The notes below the pieces were generated by a model. It had not been told where the DNA came from, made no database searches, and saw nothing but the letters and a program-made list of their open reading frames with translations. Of a DNA stretch of 64,000 nucleotides, positions 9,112 to 16,235 are shown piece after piece. Numbering within the stretch: the stretch's first letter is position 1; each line of letters opens with the position of its first letter. The position numbers and the translations under genes were made by a program. This DNA is from an uncultured Lutibacter sp. (GTDB taxonomy: Bacteria > Bacteroidota > Bacteroidia > Flavobacteriales > Flavobacteriaceae), in contig NZ_CANLRG010000009.1 of the NCBI RefSeq assembly GCF_947493565.1, positions 1 to 64,000 on the forward strand, in the 5' to 3' direction.

Positions 9112-10272
9112 TTATTCGGTTATCCAAGATTTATAATAGTCTTCTACTTGTAAATTCATTGCTTCTTCAGTAATCATTACAGGTTTAAAAGGGTCAATCA
9201 TAACAGCTAATTCTTCGGTTGATTCTTTTCCTATGCTTCTTTCAATTGCACCTGGATGTGGGCCATGAGGTATTCCGCCAGGATGTAATGTTAATTGACC
9301 TTTTTCAATATTATTTCTACTCATAAAATCTCCATCAACATAATACAAAATTTCTTCTGAATCTATGTTGCTATGGTGGTAAGGAGCTGGAATAGATTTT
9401 GGATGATAGTCGTACATTCGTGGTACAAAAGAGCAAACTACAAATCCGGATGCTTCCCAAGTTTGGTGTATTGGAGGCGGCATATGAATACGTCCAGTTA
9501 TTGGTTCAAAGTCGTGAATTGAAAATGCATAAGGATAATTAAATCCATCCCATCCAACGGCGTCAAAAGGGTGGTTTTTATAAATATACTCCCAAAGAAC
9601 TCCTTGTTTTTTTATACAAATTTTAAAGGAACCTTTTTCGTCATGAGTTTCTAAATTAGTAGGCAATTTAAAATCTCGTTCACAAAAAGGAGAATGCTCT
9701 AATAATTGACCAAAGTTATTTCTATAGCGTTTAGGGGTTACAATTGGGCTGAATGATTCTATATATAAAAGTCTATTTTCAGTAGTATTAAATTCAATTT
9801 GATAAACGGTTCCTCTAGGAATAATTAAATAGTCTCCATATTCAAATTCAATGTTTCCATACATCGTTTTTAAAATTCCAGAACCTACGTGTACAAATAA
9901 CATTTCATCAGCATCGGCATTTTTATAAAAATAGGATGATGAAAATTCTTTAGGTGCTGCTAATCCAATATGCAAATCATGATTGACAAAAAGTGTTTTT
10001 CTGCTTTCTAAAAAATCTGTTTCAGGTTGCAATGAAAAGCCTTTAAAACTTAATGCTTTCATGTTTTTTTCGATGGCAATTTTTGGAGTAACGTTTTTTA
10101 ATTTTTTAATTTCTGAAACAACTGTAGGCGGATGAATATGATATATCAACGATGACATACCTACAAAACCAGCAGTTCCAAAAAGCTCTTCTTGGTACAA
10201 TCCTCCTTCAGGTTTTTCAAAAGTTGTATGACGTTTTGGAGGTATTTTACCTAATGAATGATATCTAGGCAT
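9112..10272 (-). CDS. hmgA: Homogentisate 1,2-dioxygenase
   Basis: Opens the homogentisate ring to maleylacetoacetate, the step after HppD. The 386 residues are shorter than the roughly 430-440 of proteobacterial and human enzymes, as in the compact Bacteroidota form. Visible features are the N-terminal MPRYHSLGKIPPKRH, a cupin stretch (EYGDYLIIPRGTVYQI) and the C-terminal iron-binding region around HPGGIPHGPHPGAIE with a preceding Glu in NIDSEEILYY. First gene of the operon. The 320 bases upstream are non-coding apart from a possible short leader ORF and contain several inverted repeats. Confidence 0.96.
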   Translation of the reverse strand: MPRYHSLGKIPPKRHTTFEKPEGGLYQEELFGTAGFVGMSSLIYHIHPPTVVSEIKKLKNVTPKIAIEKNMKALSFKGFSLQPETDFLESRKTLFVNHDLHIGLAAPKEFSSSYFYKNADADEMLFVHVGSGILKTMYGNIEFEYGDYLIIPRGTVYQIEFNTTENRLLYIESFSPIVTPKRYRNNFGQLLEHSPFCERDFKLPTNLETHDEKGSFKICIKKQGVLWEYIYKNHPFDAVGWDGFNYPYAFSIHDFEPITGRIHMPPPIHQTWEASGFVVCSFVPRMYDYHPKSIPAPYHHSNIDSEEILYYVDGDFMSRNNIEKGQLTLHPGGIPHGPHPGAIERSIGKESTEELAVMIDPFKPVMITEEAMNLQVEDYYKSWITE

Positions 10273-10506
10273 AGTTTAATTTTTTTAGTTATAAAACTCC
10301 ATTTTATAAATGGAAAATAAATTTTTTAAAAGAAGTAACATGTTAATAATGATGTACATGCACTTTGAAAGTATTAAAGTTAAGCAATTTTATTTATGAA
10401 ATTGTTAAGCTTTTGATAAAACAAAATCACTCAGGATCTCTCTTGATTAAGAATTTTAGAAGTAATAATAATCCTGTCCAATGATTGTTCATAGTTCACA
10501 AATATA
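10273..10506 (-). promoter_or_regulatory. Long structured leader of hmgA-hppD
   Basis: A -7 element TATATTTG (positions 10506-10499 on the - strand; the matching -33 site 10529-10526 reads TTAG instead of TTTG) would start transcription about 220 bases before hmgA. The leader holds an interrupted stem (AATCA and CAGGAT at 10486-10471 pairing with ATCCTG and TGATT at 10437-10425), a second stem at 10380-10408 (TTAACAATTT with AAATTGCTTAA), a perfect palindrome TAACATGTTA at 10336-10345 and a hairpin TCCATTTTATAAATGGA at 10298-10314 close to the start codon. Together these suggest a cis-regulatory RNA and/or operators. I cannot match it to a known riboswitch class. Confidence 0.45.
10427..10492 (-). 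CDS. Possible 21-codon leader peptide
   Basis: An ATG 6 bases past the candidate -7 element opens a 21-residue ORF (starts MNNHWTGLLLLLK, ends IKRDPE) that would be almost leaderless. Its codons coincide with the stem formed by CAGGAT and ATCCTG, so its translation would disrupt that stem. It contains a run of five Leu and no run of Tyr or Phe, so classical aromatic attenuation is not indicated. It could equally be chance reading of a structured RNA. Confidence 0.25.
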   Translation of the reverse strand: MNNHWTGLLLLLKFLIKRDPE

Positions 10507-10528
10507 AAATTTTTTATGTATTAAACTA

Positions 10529-10572
10529 AAAAAGAGCCTGTTTAGAAAATATTTTCCAAACAAGCTCTTTAA
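10529..10572 (-). terminator. Terminator after the NifU-like gene
   Basis: A long interrupted hairpin with arms AAAGAGC-TGTTT-GAAAATA and complementary TATTTTC-AAACA-GCTCTTT, followed on the - strand by TTTTTTAG. It lies about 20 bases beyond the NifU-like stop codon. Confidence 0.8.
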
Positions 10573-10592
10573 CTTTCAATTTTAAAGAAAAA

Positions 10593-10841
10593 CTAAAAAG
10601 TAATACCGTTTATTTCAATAACACGTTTAATTTGAGGTGCATGTCTTTTTATGGTAGCCTCAACACCATTTTTTAAAGTCATTTGATTTACTGAACAACC
10701 TAAGCAGGCTCCTTCGAGTTGAACACTTACAGTATTGTCTGTAATTTCAACTAATGAAATATTACCTCCATCAGCCTCTAAATAAGGTCTTATTTCTTGC
10801 AAGGCGTTTTCTACATTAATTTTTAGTTCTTCAGCTGTCAT
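10593..10841 (-). CDS. NifU-like Fe-S carrier (C-terminal domain type)
   Basis: An 82-residue protein equal to the NifU C-terminal/NfuA scaffold domain. The cluster-binding motif is CLGC (Cys46, Cys49) in GACLGCSVNQMTLK, preceded by the conserved RPYLEADGGNISLVEI. It would bind or transfer a Fe-S cluster as a dimer. It lies 8 bases downstream of mrp, whose product also handles Fe-S clusters, so the pair is a small Fe-S maturation operon. The call rests on a full-length match to a very conserved domain. Confidence 0.95.
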   Translation of the reverse strand: MTAEELKINVENALQEIRPYLEADGGNISLVEITDNTVSVQLEGACLGCSVNQMTLKNGVEATIKRHAPQIKRVIEINGITF

Positions 10842-10849
10842 TTTATAAT

Positions 10850-11974
10850 TTATTTAGTGCTACATCCACTCATTGTAGTTATTCTAACAACTTCAGTAGG
10901 TGGTAAATCTTTATTTCTTTTTACTAATTGGGATAAAGCATTTTTAGTAATTTCTGAAAAAGCATTCTCAAGGGGTGTATTATCTTGTAATGCTACAGGA
11001 TGTCCAACATCTCCAGCTTCTCTAATGCTTTGCACCAATGGTACTTCACCTAAGAAAGCAGTGTTTATATCTTCAGCTAAATTTTTAGCACCATCTTTCC
11101 CAAAGATGTAATATTTGTTATTTGGTAATTCAGCAGGTGTGAAATAACTCATATTTTCAACAATACCTAAAACAGGAACATTTATATTTTCTTGTTTAAA
11201 CATAGCAACTCCTTTTTTGGCATCAGCTAAAGCAATATTTTGAGGTGTACTAACAATGACAGCTCCAGTTACAGGGATTGCTTGAACAATAGATAAGTGA
11301 ATATCACCGGTACCAGGAGGTAAATCAATTAATAAAAAGTCTAACTCTCCCCAATGCGCATCAAAAATCATTTGATTTAAAGCTTTAGAAGCCATAGCTC
11401 CTCTCCAAATAACTGCTTGATTAGCATCTGTAAAAAATCCTAAAGACAATATTTTTACCCCATAACTTTCAATAGGTTGCATTTTTGAACGCCCATCAAT
11501 TTCAACAGATAAAGGTCTAGCATTTGCGACATCAAACATTAGGTGGGTAGAAGGGCCGTAAACATCGGCATCAAGAATCCCTACTTTAAATCCCATTTTT
11601 TGTAAAGAGATTGCCATATTTGCTGTAATAGTAGATTTCCCTACGCCGCCTTTACCAGATGCAATTGCTATAATGTTTTGTATTCCTGGAACTTTAGGTT
11701 TTTCAGGTTTTAAAGGTGTAGATGGAACTTCAGCCGTGACATTTACTTTTACATCAGCTTTTTGATCTACTTGGGCGTGAATCGCTTTCATAATTTCAAT
11801 TTCAACTTTCTTTTTGGCTTGTAAAGTTGGATTGCTAATAGTAACGTCTACAATTATTTCTTTGTCAAAAGTGACAATATTTTTGATTGCTCCGCTTTCA
11901 ACTAAACTTTTACCTTCTCCAGGTGCAGTAATGGTTTCAAGAGCTTTTGTTATATCTTTTTTGGTATATGCCAT
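10850..11974 (-). CDS. mrp: Mrp/NBP35-type P-loop ATPase for Fe-S assembly
   Basis: A 374-residue protein. An N-terminal DUF59/MIP18-like domain (about 4-80) is joined by a Pro/Lys linker to a MinD-like ATPase with the deviant Walker A motif GKGGVGKST (107-115), switch region DLPPGTGD and the Mrp signature IVENMSYF. The CxxC pair that often follows this signature is absent (FTPAELPNNK instead); one Cys occurs in the tail, MSGCSTK. It probably carries Fe-S clusters to target apoproteins together with the NifU-like protein encoded behind it. A -7 element TATATTTG lies at 12003-12010 upstream. Confidence 0.95.
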   Translation of the reverse strand: MAYTKKDITKALETITAPGEGKSLVESGAIKNIVTFDKEIIVDVTISNPTLQAKKKVEIEIMKAIHAQVDQKADVKVNVTAEVPSTPLKPEKPKVPGIQNIIAIASGKGGVGKSTITANMAISLQKMGFKVGILDADVYGPSTHLMFDVANARPLSVEIDGRSKMQPIESYGVKILSLGFFTDANQAVIWRGAMASKALNQMIFDAHWGELDFLLIDLPPGTGDIHLSIVQAIPVTGAVIVSTPQNIALADAKKGVAMFKQENINVPVLGIVENMSYFTPAELPNNKYYIFGKDGAKNLAEDINTAFLGEVPLVQSIREAGDVGHPVALQDNTPLENAFSEITKNALSQLVKRNKDLPPTEVVRITTMSGCSTK

Positions 11975-12002
11975 GTTGTTTATATAAAATCATTCTAAAC
12001 AA

Positions 12003-12033
12003 CAAATATACAGAGTTCAGTTGAATATAAAAA
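12003..12033 (-). promoter_or_regulatory. Candidate promoter of mrp
   Basis: On the - strand, TTTT (12033-12030), 19 bases, then TATATTTG (12010-12003). This fits the Bacteroidota primary-sigma pattern TTTG-N19-TAnnTTTG except for the last base of the -33 box. The mrp start codon lies about 29 bases downstream. Confidence 0.5.
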
Positions 12034-12080
12034 GCTAAGAATTAAAAAGTAATGCAGAGTTTGTTACAAAAAGAAATTGC

Positions 12081-12425
12081 TTATAAATTGTTGGGCAATT
12101 CTATAAAAGGATCCCAAAAAACTGTTTCAAAATGTTGAATTTGATGATCTCTTACTACAATTCCTTCACTTTCTAATAATTGCTGCATTAAATTTGTACC
12201 GTCAAAATGATGTTTACCAGTTAATAAACCTTTTCGGTTAACTACTCTGTGAGCAGGAATTTCATCGTTATTATGAGAAGCATTCATTGCCCAACCAACC
12301 ATCCTAGCTGAACGAGCTGCACCTAAATATTTCGCAATAGCACCATAACTAGTAACTCTTCCAAAGGGAATAAGTTTTGCAACTTCATAAGCTTTATCAA
12401 AAAAATTTTCAGAAGATTTTTTCAT
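12081..12425 (-). CDS. Alkyltransferase-like protein (cysteine-less MGMT family)
   Basis: A 114-residue member of the O6-alkylguanine-DNA alkyltransferase-like (ATL) group. The helix-turn-helix and arginine-finger region is clear (GRVTSYGAIAKYLG, SARMVGWAMNAS), but the active-site motif PCHR reads PAHR in EIPAHRVVNRKG, so the acceptor Cys is Ala. ATL proteins bind O6-alkylguanine without repairing it and pass the lesion to nucleotide excision repair; this role is inferred from family. A true Ogt with PCHR is encoded at 38256-38738. It follows trmB by 16 bases. Confidence 0.9.
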   Translation of the reverse strand: MKKSSENFFDKAYEVAKLIPFGRVTSYGAIAKYLGAARSARMVGWAMNASHNNDEIPAHRVVNRKGLLTGKHHFDGTNLMQQLLESEGIVVRDHQIQHFETVFWDPFIELPNNL

Positions 12426-12441
12426 TCGTTAAAAATAATAA

Positions 12442-13113
12442 TTAATAACGAATTCTAAATTTGATGTATGTAATTGGCTTTCCTTTTTCTAAGTATTGAC
12501 TTTCGTAAAAAGTTTGTGTAGAGATTACTTCTTCTGGAGAATGAAAGTTCTTATAAATGTCATGATGTGCATATAGTATTTCATGACCTTCGCCATGTAA
12601 TAATCCAAGTGTATAACCATGCATAAACTCGCTATCGGTTTTTAAATTTACAATACCATTTGGCGTTAAAATATGGTGGTATTTTTTTAGAAATTCAGCA
12701 TTAGTTAACCGGTGCTTGGTTCGGGTATATTTAATTTGTGGGTCGGGAAAAGTTATCCAAATTTCAGTGACCTCATTTTCATTAAAAAGTAAGTCAATTA
12801 ATTCAATTTGGGTTCTTAAAAAAGCTACATTAGTTAAGTTTTCTTCTAATGCGGTTTTTGCACCTCTCCAAAAACGAGCTCCTTTAATGTCTATACCTAT
12901 ATAATTGATATTAGGGTTCTTACGTGCTAAATCAATGGTATATTCACCTTTGCCACATCCTAATTCTAAAATAATTGGATGGTTATTTCCAAAATGAGAT
13001 TGCCATTTTCCTTTTAATGAAAATCCATCAATTACTTCTTTTCGTGTTGGTTGAATAACATTAGAGAATGTTTCGTTTTCACGAAATCTTTTAAGTTTGT
13101 TTTTACTTCCCAC
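12442..13113 (-). CDS. trmB: tRNA (guanine-N7-)-methyltransferase
   Basis: A 223-residue SAM-dependent enzyme that makes m7G46 in tRNA. The SAM-binding motif I is LELGCGKGEYTIDLA, with NYIGIDIKG following; the catalytic/tRNA-binding segment WITFPDPQIKYTRTKHR is diagnostic for TrmB. Standard length for the family. First of a two-gene unit with the alkyltransferase-like gene. Confidence 0.97.
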   Translation of the reverse strand: MGSKNKLKRFRENETFSNVIQPTRKEVIDGFSLKGKWQSHFGNNHPIILELGCGKGEYTIDLARKNPNINYIGIDIKGARFWRGAKTALEENLTNVAFLRTQIELIDLLFNENEVTEIWITFPDPQIKYTRTKHRLTNAEFLKKYHHILTPNGIVNLKTDSEFMHGYTLGLLHGEGHEILYAHHDIYKNFHSPEEVISTQTFYESQYLEKGKPITYIKFRIRY

Positions 13114-13164
13114 AGTTTTGTGTTTTAAAAGGAAAGATGGTATCGTTTTTTTGAAAAAGAAAAA

Positions 13165-13362
13165 TTATTCGTTTCCAGCTTTTTTGTATTTTCTGATTTC
13201 TCCTAGCCAGTAGAAAAAAGCTATAAATGTAATTACAATAAATATCCAACTTACAGTGTTTTGAAGCCACCAGTTGTCCATAAACCTAATTTCATTGTAT
13301 GGGGCAAATAATACATTTGTAAAAAAATCACCTATCGCCTTAAAAATATTGTTTGCAATCAT
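13165..13362 (-). CDS. Small single-pass membrane protein (DUF6341-like)
   Basis: A 65-residue protein with an amphipathic N-terminal half (MIANNIFKAIGDFFTNVLFAPY), one membrane helix at about 35-54 and a basic tail (RKYKKAGNE). It resembles a short flavobacterial family that, as I recall, is catalogued as DUF6341 and sits near the DUF6427 and upp genes, exactly as here. Function unknown. It has an excellent promoter directly upstream, supporting that it is a real gene. Confidence 0.75.
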   Translation of the reverse strand: MIANNIFKAIGDFFTNVLFAPYNEIRFMDNWWLQNTVSWIFIVITFIAFFYWLGEIRKYKKAGNE

Positions 13363-13382
13363 TTCTTATTTATATTTACAGG

Positions 13383-13413
13383 CAAAAGTATAAAATATAG
13401 TAATGATTGCAAA
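13383..13413 (-). promoter_or_regulatory. Bacteroidota-type promoter, exact match
   Basis: On the - strand, TTTG (13413-13410), exactly 19 bases, then TACTTTTG (13390-13383), an exact match to TTTG-N19-TAnnTTTG. It drives the 65-residue gene with a leader of about 15 bases. Its -33 box lies inside the first codons of the divergent gene that starts at 13403. Confidence 0.8.
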
Positions 13414-14326
13414 TTTTTTTAATAAAACAAAACCTGTAACTATTTTTAGCTTAGTTGTTTTGTTGTTTATTTTTTATTTGTCATCAAGTTTAATGGTAAA
13501 TACAGAGGAGTTTTCAATTTACAATTTTTTAAAAATGATCCTTTTTTTTGGATGGCATATTTTATTTTTAATGATTGTTAATTTTATAGTTAAAAAAAAT
13601 AAATTAACTCAGGATAATTCTTATGCTTTATTATTAATTGTTTTAATGTTAGGTACTTTTAGAGAAGCATTTTTGTCAACTAACATCGTTTTTTCAAATC
13701 TTATTTTATTGCTTTCATATAGAAGAATTTATAGTCTAAAATCTGAAATTAATACAAGTGCTAAACTTTTTGATGCTGGTTTGTGGATTGGAGTTTCATC
13801 TTTAATTTACTCTTGGAGTATATTTTTTATAGTTTTAGTATATGTAAGTATTATTATTTATAAAAAAATAAATCTAAAAAACAGTTTAATACCTCTTGTA
13901 GGTTTAATAACTCCTTTATTTTTATTTTTTACGTATGTGTTTTGTTTTGACAATGTGGTTGTTTTTTACGATAAATTTAAATATGATTTAAGTTTAGTTT
14001 TTACATCGTATAACGCCTTACATTTACTGTTGCCAATAACATTTATAGTTACAATTTTATTGTGGTCTGTTTTTTCAGTAACTCCAAAATTAGTTTTAGT
14101 TGGAAACAAGTTAAAACTATCTTGGCAAGTAATTATCAATCACCTTTTAATAGCTCTAACAATTATAGTTTTATCTCCTATAAAAAATGGATCAGAATTC
14201 TATTTTCTATTATTTCCTTTAGGTGTAATCTTTGCAAATTTTTTACAAATAAGTAGCTCTAAAACATTTAAAAATATGGTTTTATACTTGTTTTTACTTG
14301 TTTCAATAAGCAGTTATTTTTTATAG
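13403..14326 (+). CDS. Polytopic membrane protein (DUF6427-like)
   Basis: A 307-residue integral membrane protein with about eight to nine hydrophobic helices covering most of its length (for example VTIFSLVVLLFIFYLSS and FVVTILLW-type segments) and short charged loops (VKKNKLTQDN, YKKINLKN). It resembles the flavobacterial family I recall as DUF6427, regularly next to upp. No catalytic motif is visible; function unknown. It ends in a six-base convergent overlap with upp, the two stop codons sharing TTATAG. Confidence 0.75.
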   Translation: MIANFFNKTKPVTIFSLVVLLFIFYLSSSLMVNTEEFSIYNFLKMILFFGWHILFLMIVNFIVKKNKLTQDNSYALLLIVLMLGTFREAFLSTNIVFSNLILLLSYRRIYSLKSEINTSAKLFDAGLWIGVSSLIYSWSIFFIVLVYVSIIIYKKINLKNSLIPLVGLITPLFLFFTYVFCFDNVVVFYDKFKYDLSLVFTSYNALHLLLPITFIVTILLWSVFSVTPKLVLVGNKLKLSWQVIINHLLIALTIIVLSPIKNGSEFYFLLFPLGVIFANFLQISSSKTFKNMVLYLFLLVSISSYFL

Positions 14327-14971
14327 TTTTTCACCAAAAGATAAATCACCTGCATCTCCTAATCCAGGAACAATATATCCTTTTTTATTCAAGTTTTCAT
14401 CAACAGTAGCAATCCATAATTTGGTATCTTCTGGAAAATATTTTTTGATATAATTTAAACCTTCAGTTGCGCCAATAACACAAGCTAAATGAATTTCTTT
14501 AGGAGTTCCATGTTTTTTTAAACCTTCATAGACACAAGCTAAAGAACGACCCGTTGCTAACATTGGATCTGCTAAAATTAATGTTTTTCCATCTAAATTT
14601 GGAGAAGCAAAATATTCTACTTTTATTTCAAATTCAGTTTCTGAAATATGCTTTCTATAAGCTGAAATAAAAGCATTTTCTGCATCATCAAAATAATTGA
14701 GTAGTCCATTGTGTAAAGGTAAACCCGCTCTTAAAATAGAACACAATACCACATCTTTTTTGGGTAATTGCATTATTTTTGTTCCTAAGGGAGTTGAAAC
14801 GGTTTGAGATTTATAATCGAGTGTTTTGCTAATTTCGTATGAGATTACCTCCCCAATTCGCTCAATGTTTCTTCTAAAACGCATTGAATCTTTTTGAATG
14901 TTTACATCTCTAATTTCAGAAATAAATTTATTAAGAATGGTTTGTTTGGTATCTAAAATATTGACAATCAT
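14321..14971 (-). CDS. upp: Uracil phosphoribosyltransferase
   Basis: Salvages uracil to UMP using PRPP (cytosol). The 216 residues show the PRPP-binding loop ILADPMLATGRSLA, the dimer/uracil region CSILRAGLPLHNGLLNYF and the C-terminal uracil-binding loop IVPGLGDAGDLSFG. The stop codon overlaps that of the convergent membrane gene, with no terminator between. A -7 element TATTTTTG lies at 14988-14995 upstream without a good -33 box. Confidence 0.97.
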   Translation of the reverse strand: MIVNILDTKQTILNKFISEIRDVNIQKDSMRFRRNIERIGEVISYEISKTLDYKSQTVSTPLGTKIMQLPKKDVVLCSILRAGLPLHNGLLNYFDDAENAFISAYRKHISETEFEIKVEYFASPNLDGKTLILADPMLATGRSLACVYEGLKKHGTPKEIHLACVIGATEGLNYIKKYFPEDTKLWIATVDENLNKKGYIVPGLGDAGDLSFGEKL

Positions 14972-15069
14972 TGATAGTTATTTACTGCAAAAATACTACT
15001 TTAAAATAGAAAATAACCTTTTAAATATTGATTATTTTCCTTGATAAATTGAATTTCTCTTTGTCTTTT

Positions 15070-16107
15070 TTAAGTTAAACAACTTAAAATTTTTTCAACT
15101 ACCGTTTCAGGTACTATTGTTCTCATTACATCATTATAACCCTCACAAACTTTATTACCATATATTGAACAAGGAATGTTTGGGTATTTCTTTAAATCGG
15201 GTAAAATAGCATTGTTAAAAGGTTGGTTAAATGGGGCAAAGCCAGTAAATGGATGTGTAATTCCCCAAATTGTAATAGTAGGTATACCAAACATAGCTGA
15301 AAAATGTGCATTTCCAGAGTCCATACTAACCATAAGATCTAAATTTGAAATTAGCGTAAGTTCTTGATCTAATTTTATTTTACCTGCTACATTTATAGTG
15401 TTTTTGTAGTTTACTTCAAATTTTTGTAAAACTTCAACTTCTTTTTGCCCACCACCAAATAGTAAAATTTTTAAATGAGTTTTTTCAGATAAACTTTCTA
15501 GTACTTTTTCCATTAAATCTAATGGATACATTTTAGAGTTATATTGAGCAAATGGAGCAATTCCAATCCATTTTTCAGATTTTAATCCTGTAATATCTAT
15601 TACTTCTTGTGATAATTGTTTTTTATGTGGGAACTCAGGGTTTAAAATGCTTAAATTAAATTCCAAATTTCTAAAAACGTCTGCATAACGTTCATGAGTT
15701 GTTTTTAGCTGTTTAAAAACTTTATTTTTAGACCTTGTTAACGCTCTTTTTTCTTTTCTTCCTTTTTCAATAAAAGCAACTTTTGTAAACGATAGTTTAA
15801 AAAATGTTCTTAAAATTTTTGAACGTAAAACATTATGCAAATCAGCAACAGCATCTATAGGTAGCTTTTTTAATTCTTTGTATAGTTTGTATATTCCAAA
15901 AAGACCTTTGTGTTTGCCAGTAACTTCCGCAGCAAAAAAATGGACGTTTTTTAAATCAGAAAATAAGGGTTTTAAAAAAGGTTTTGAAAGTATGGTTATT
16001 TTTAAATTTGGATGTTGCTTAATAAGTGCTCTAAGAACAGGAACTGTCATAGCAACGTCGCCCATTGCAGATAACCGGATAACTAATAAATGTTTAATTT
16101 GACTCAA
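15070..16107 (-). CDS. Glycosyltransferase family 9 (heptosyltransferase-like)
   Basis: A 345-residue GT-B glycosyltransferase of the ADP-heptose:LPS heptosyltransferase family. The N-terminus reads HLLVIRLSAMGDVAMTVPVL, typical for GT9; the C-terminal sugar-nucleotide domain carries LMVSMDSGNAHFSAMFGIPTITIWG. It probably adds a sugar during lipopolysaccharide core synthesis on the inner face of the inner membrane; the exact donor and acceptor cannot be read. It is a single gene, divergent from yicC. In other Bacteroidota such a gene often neighbours DUF4254; here DUF4254 lies 10 kb away. Confidence 0.92.
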   Translation of the reverse strand: MSQIKHLLVIRLSAMGDVAMTVPVLRALIKQHPNLKITILSKPFLKPLFSDLKNVHFFAAEVTGKHKGLFGIYKLYKELKKLPIDAVADLHNVLRSKILRTFFKLSFTKVAFIEKGRKEKRALTRSKNKVFKQLKTTHERYADVFRNLEFNLSILNPEFPHKKQLSQEVIDITGLKSEKWIGIAPFAQYNSKMYPLDLMEKVLESLSEKTHLKILLFGGGQKEVEVLQKFEVNYKNTINVAGKIKLDQELTLISNLDLMVSMDSGNAHFSAMFGIPTITIWGITHPFTGFAPFNQPFNNAILPDLKKYPNIPCSIYGNKVCEGYNDVMRTIVPETVVEKILSCLT

Positions 16108-16186
16108 AATAAGGTAAGTGTTTTATTTTCAAAACAAAAATACACAATAGTTTTGTACAAAAAACTCGTATCAAATGTATATTTAA

Positions 16187-16216
16187 TTAGTACAAAGTAT
16201 AAATTGCTTAAATTTG
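16187..16216 (+). promoter_or_regulatory. Candidate promoter of yicC-gmk-nadD
   Basis: TTAG (16187-16190), 18 bases, then TAAATTTG (16209-16216), a full -7 match with a 3-of-4 -33 match. The yicC ATG is 20 bases downstream. Confidence 0.4.
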
Positions 16217-16235
16217 CCAAAATATTGAAAATTAT

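Noticed and set aside
10273-10530. Decayed protein gene (pseudogene) in the hmgA upstream region
   Set aside because: Fragments such as SKILNQERS can be read in other frames but with stops every few codons and no recognisable family; a structured leader explains it better.
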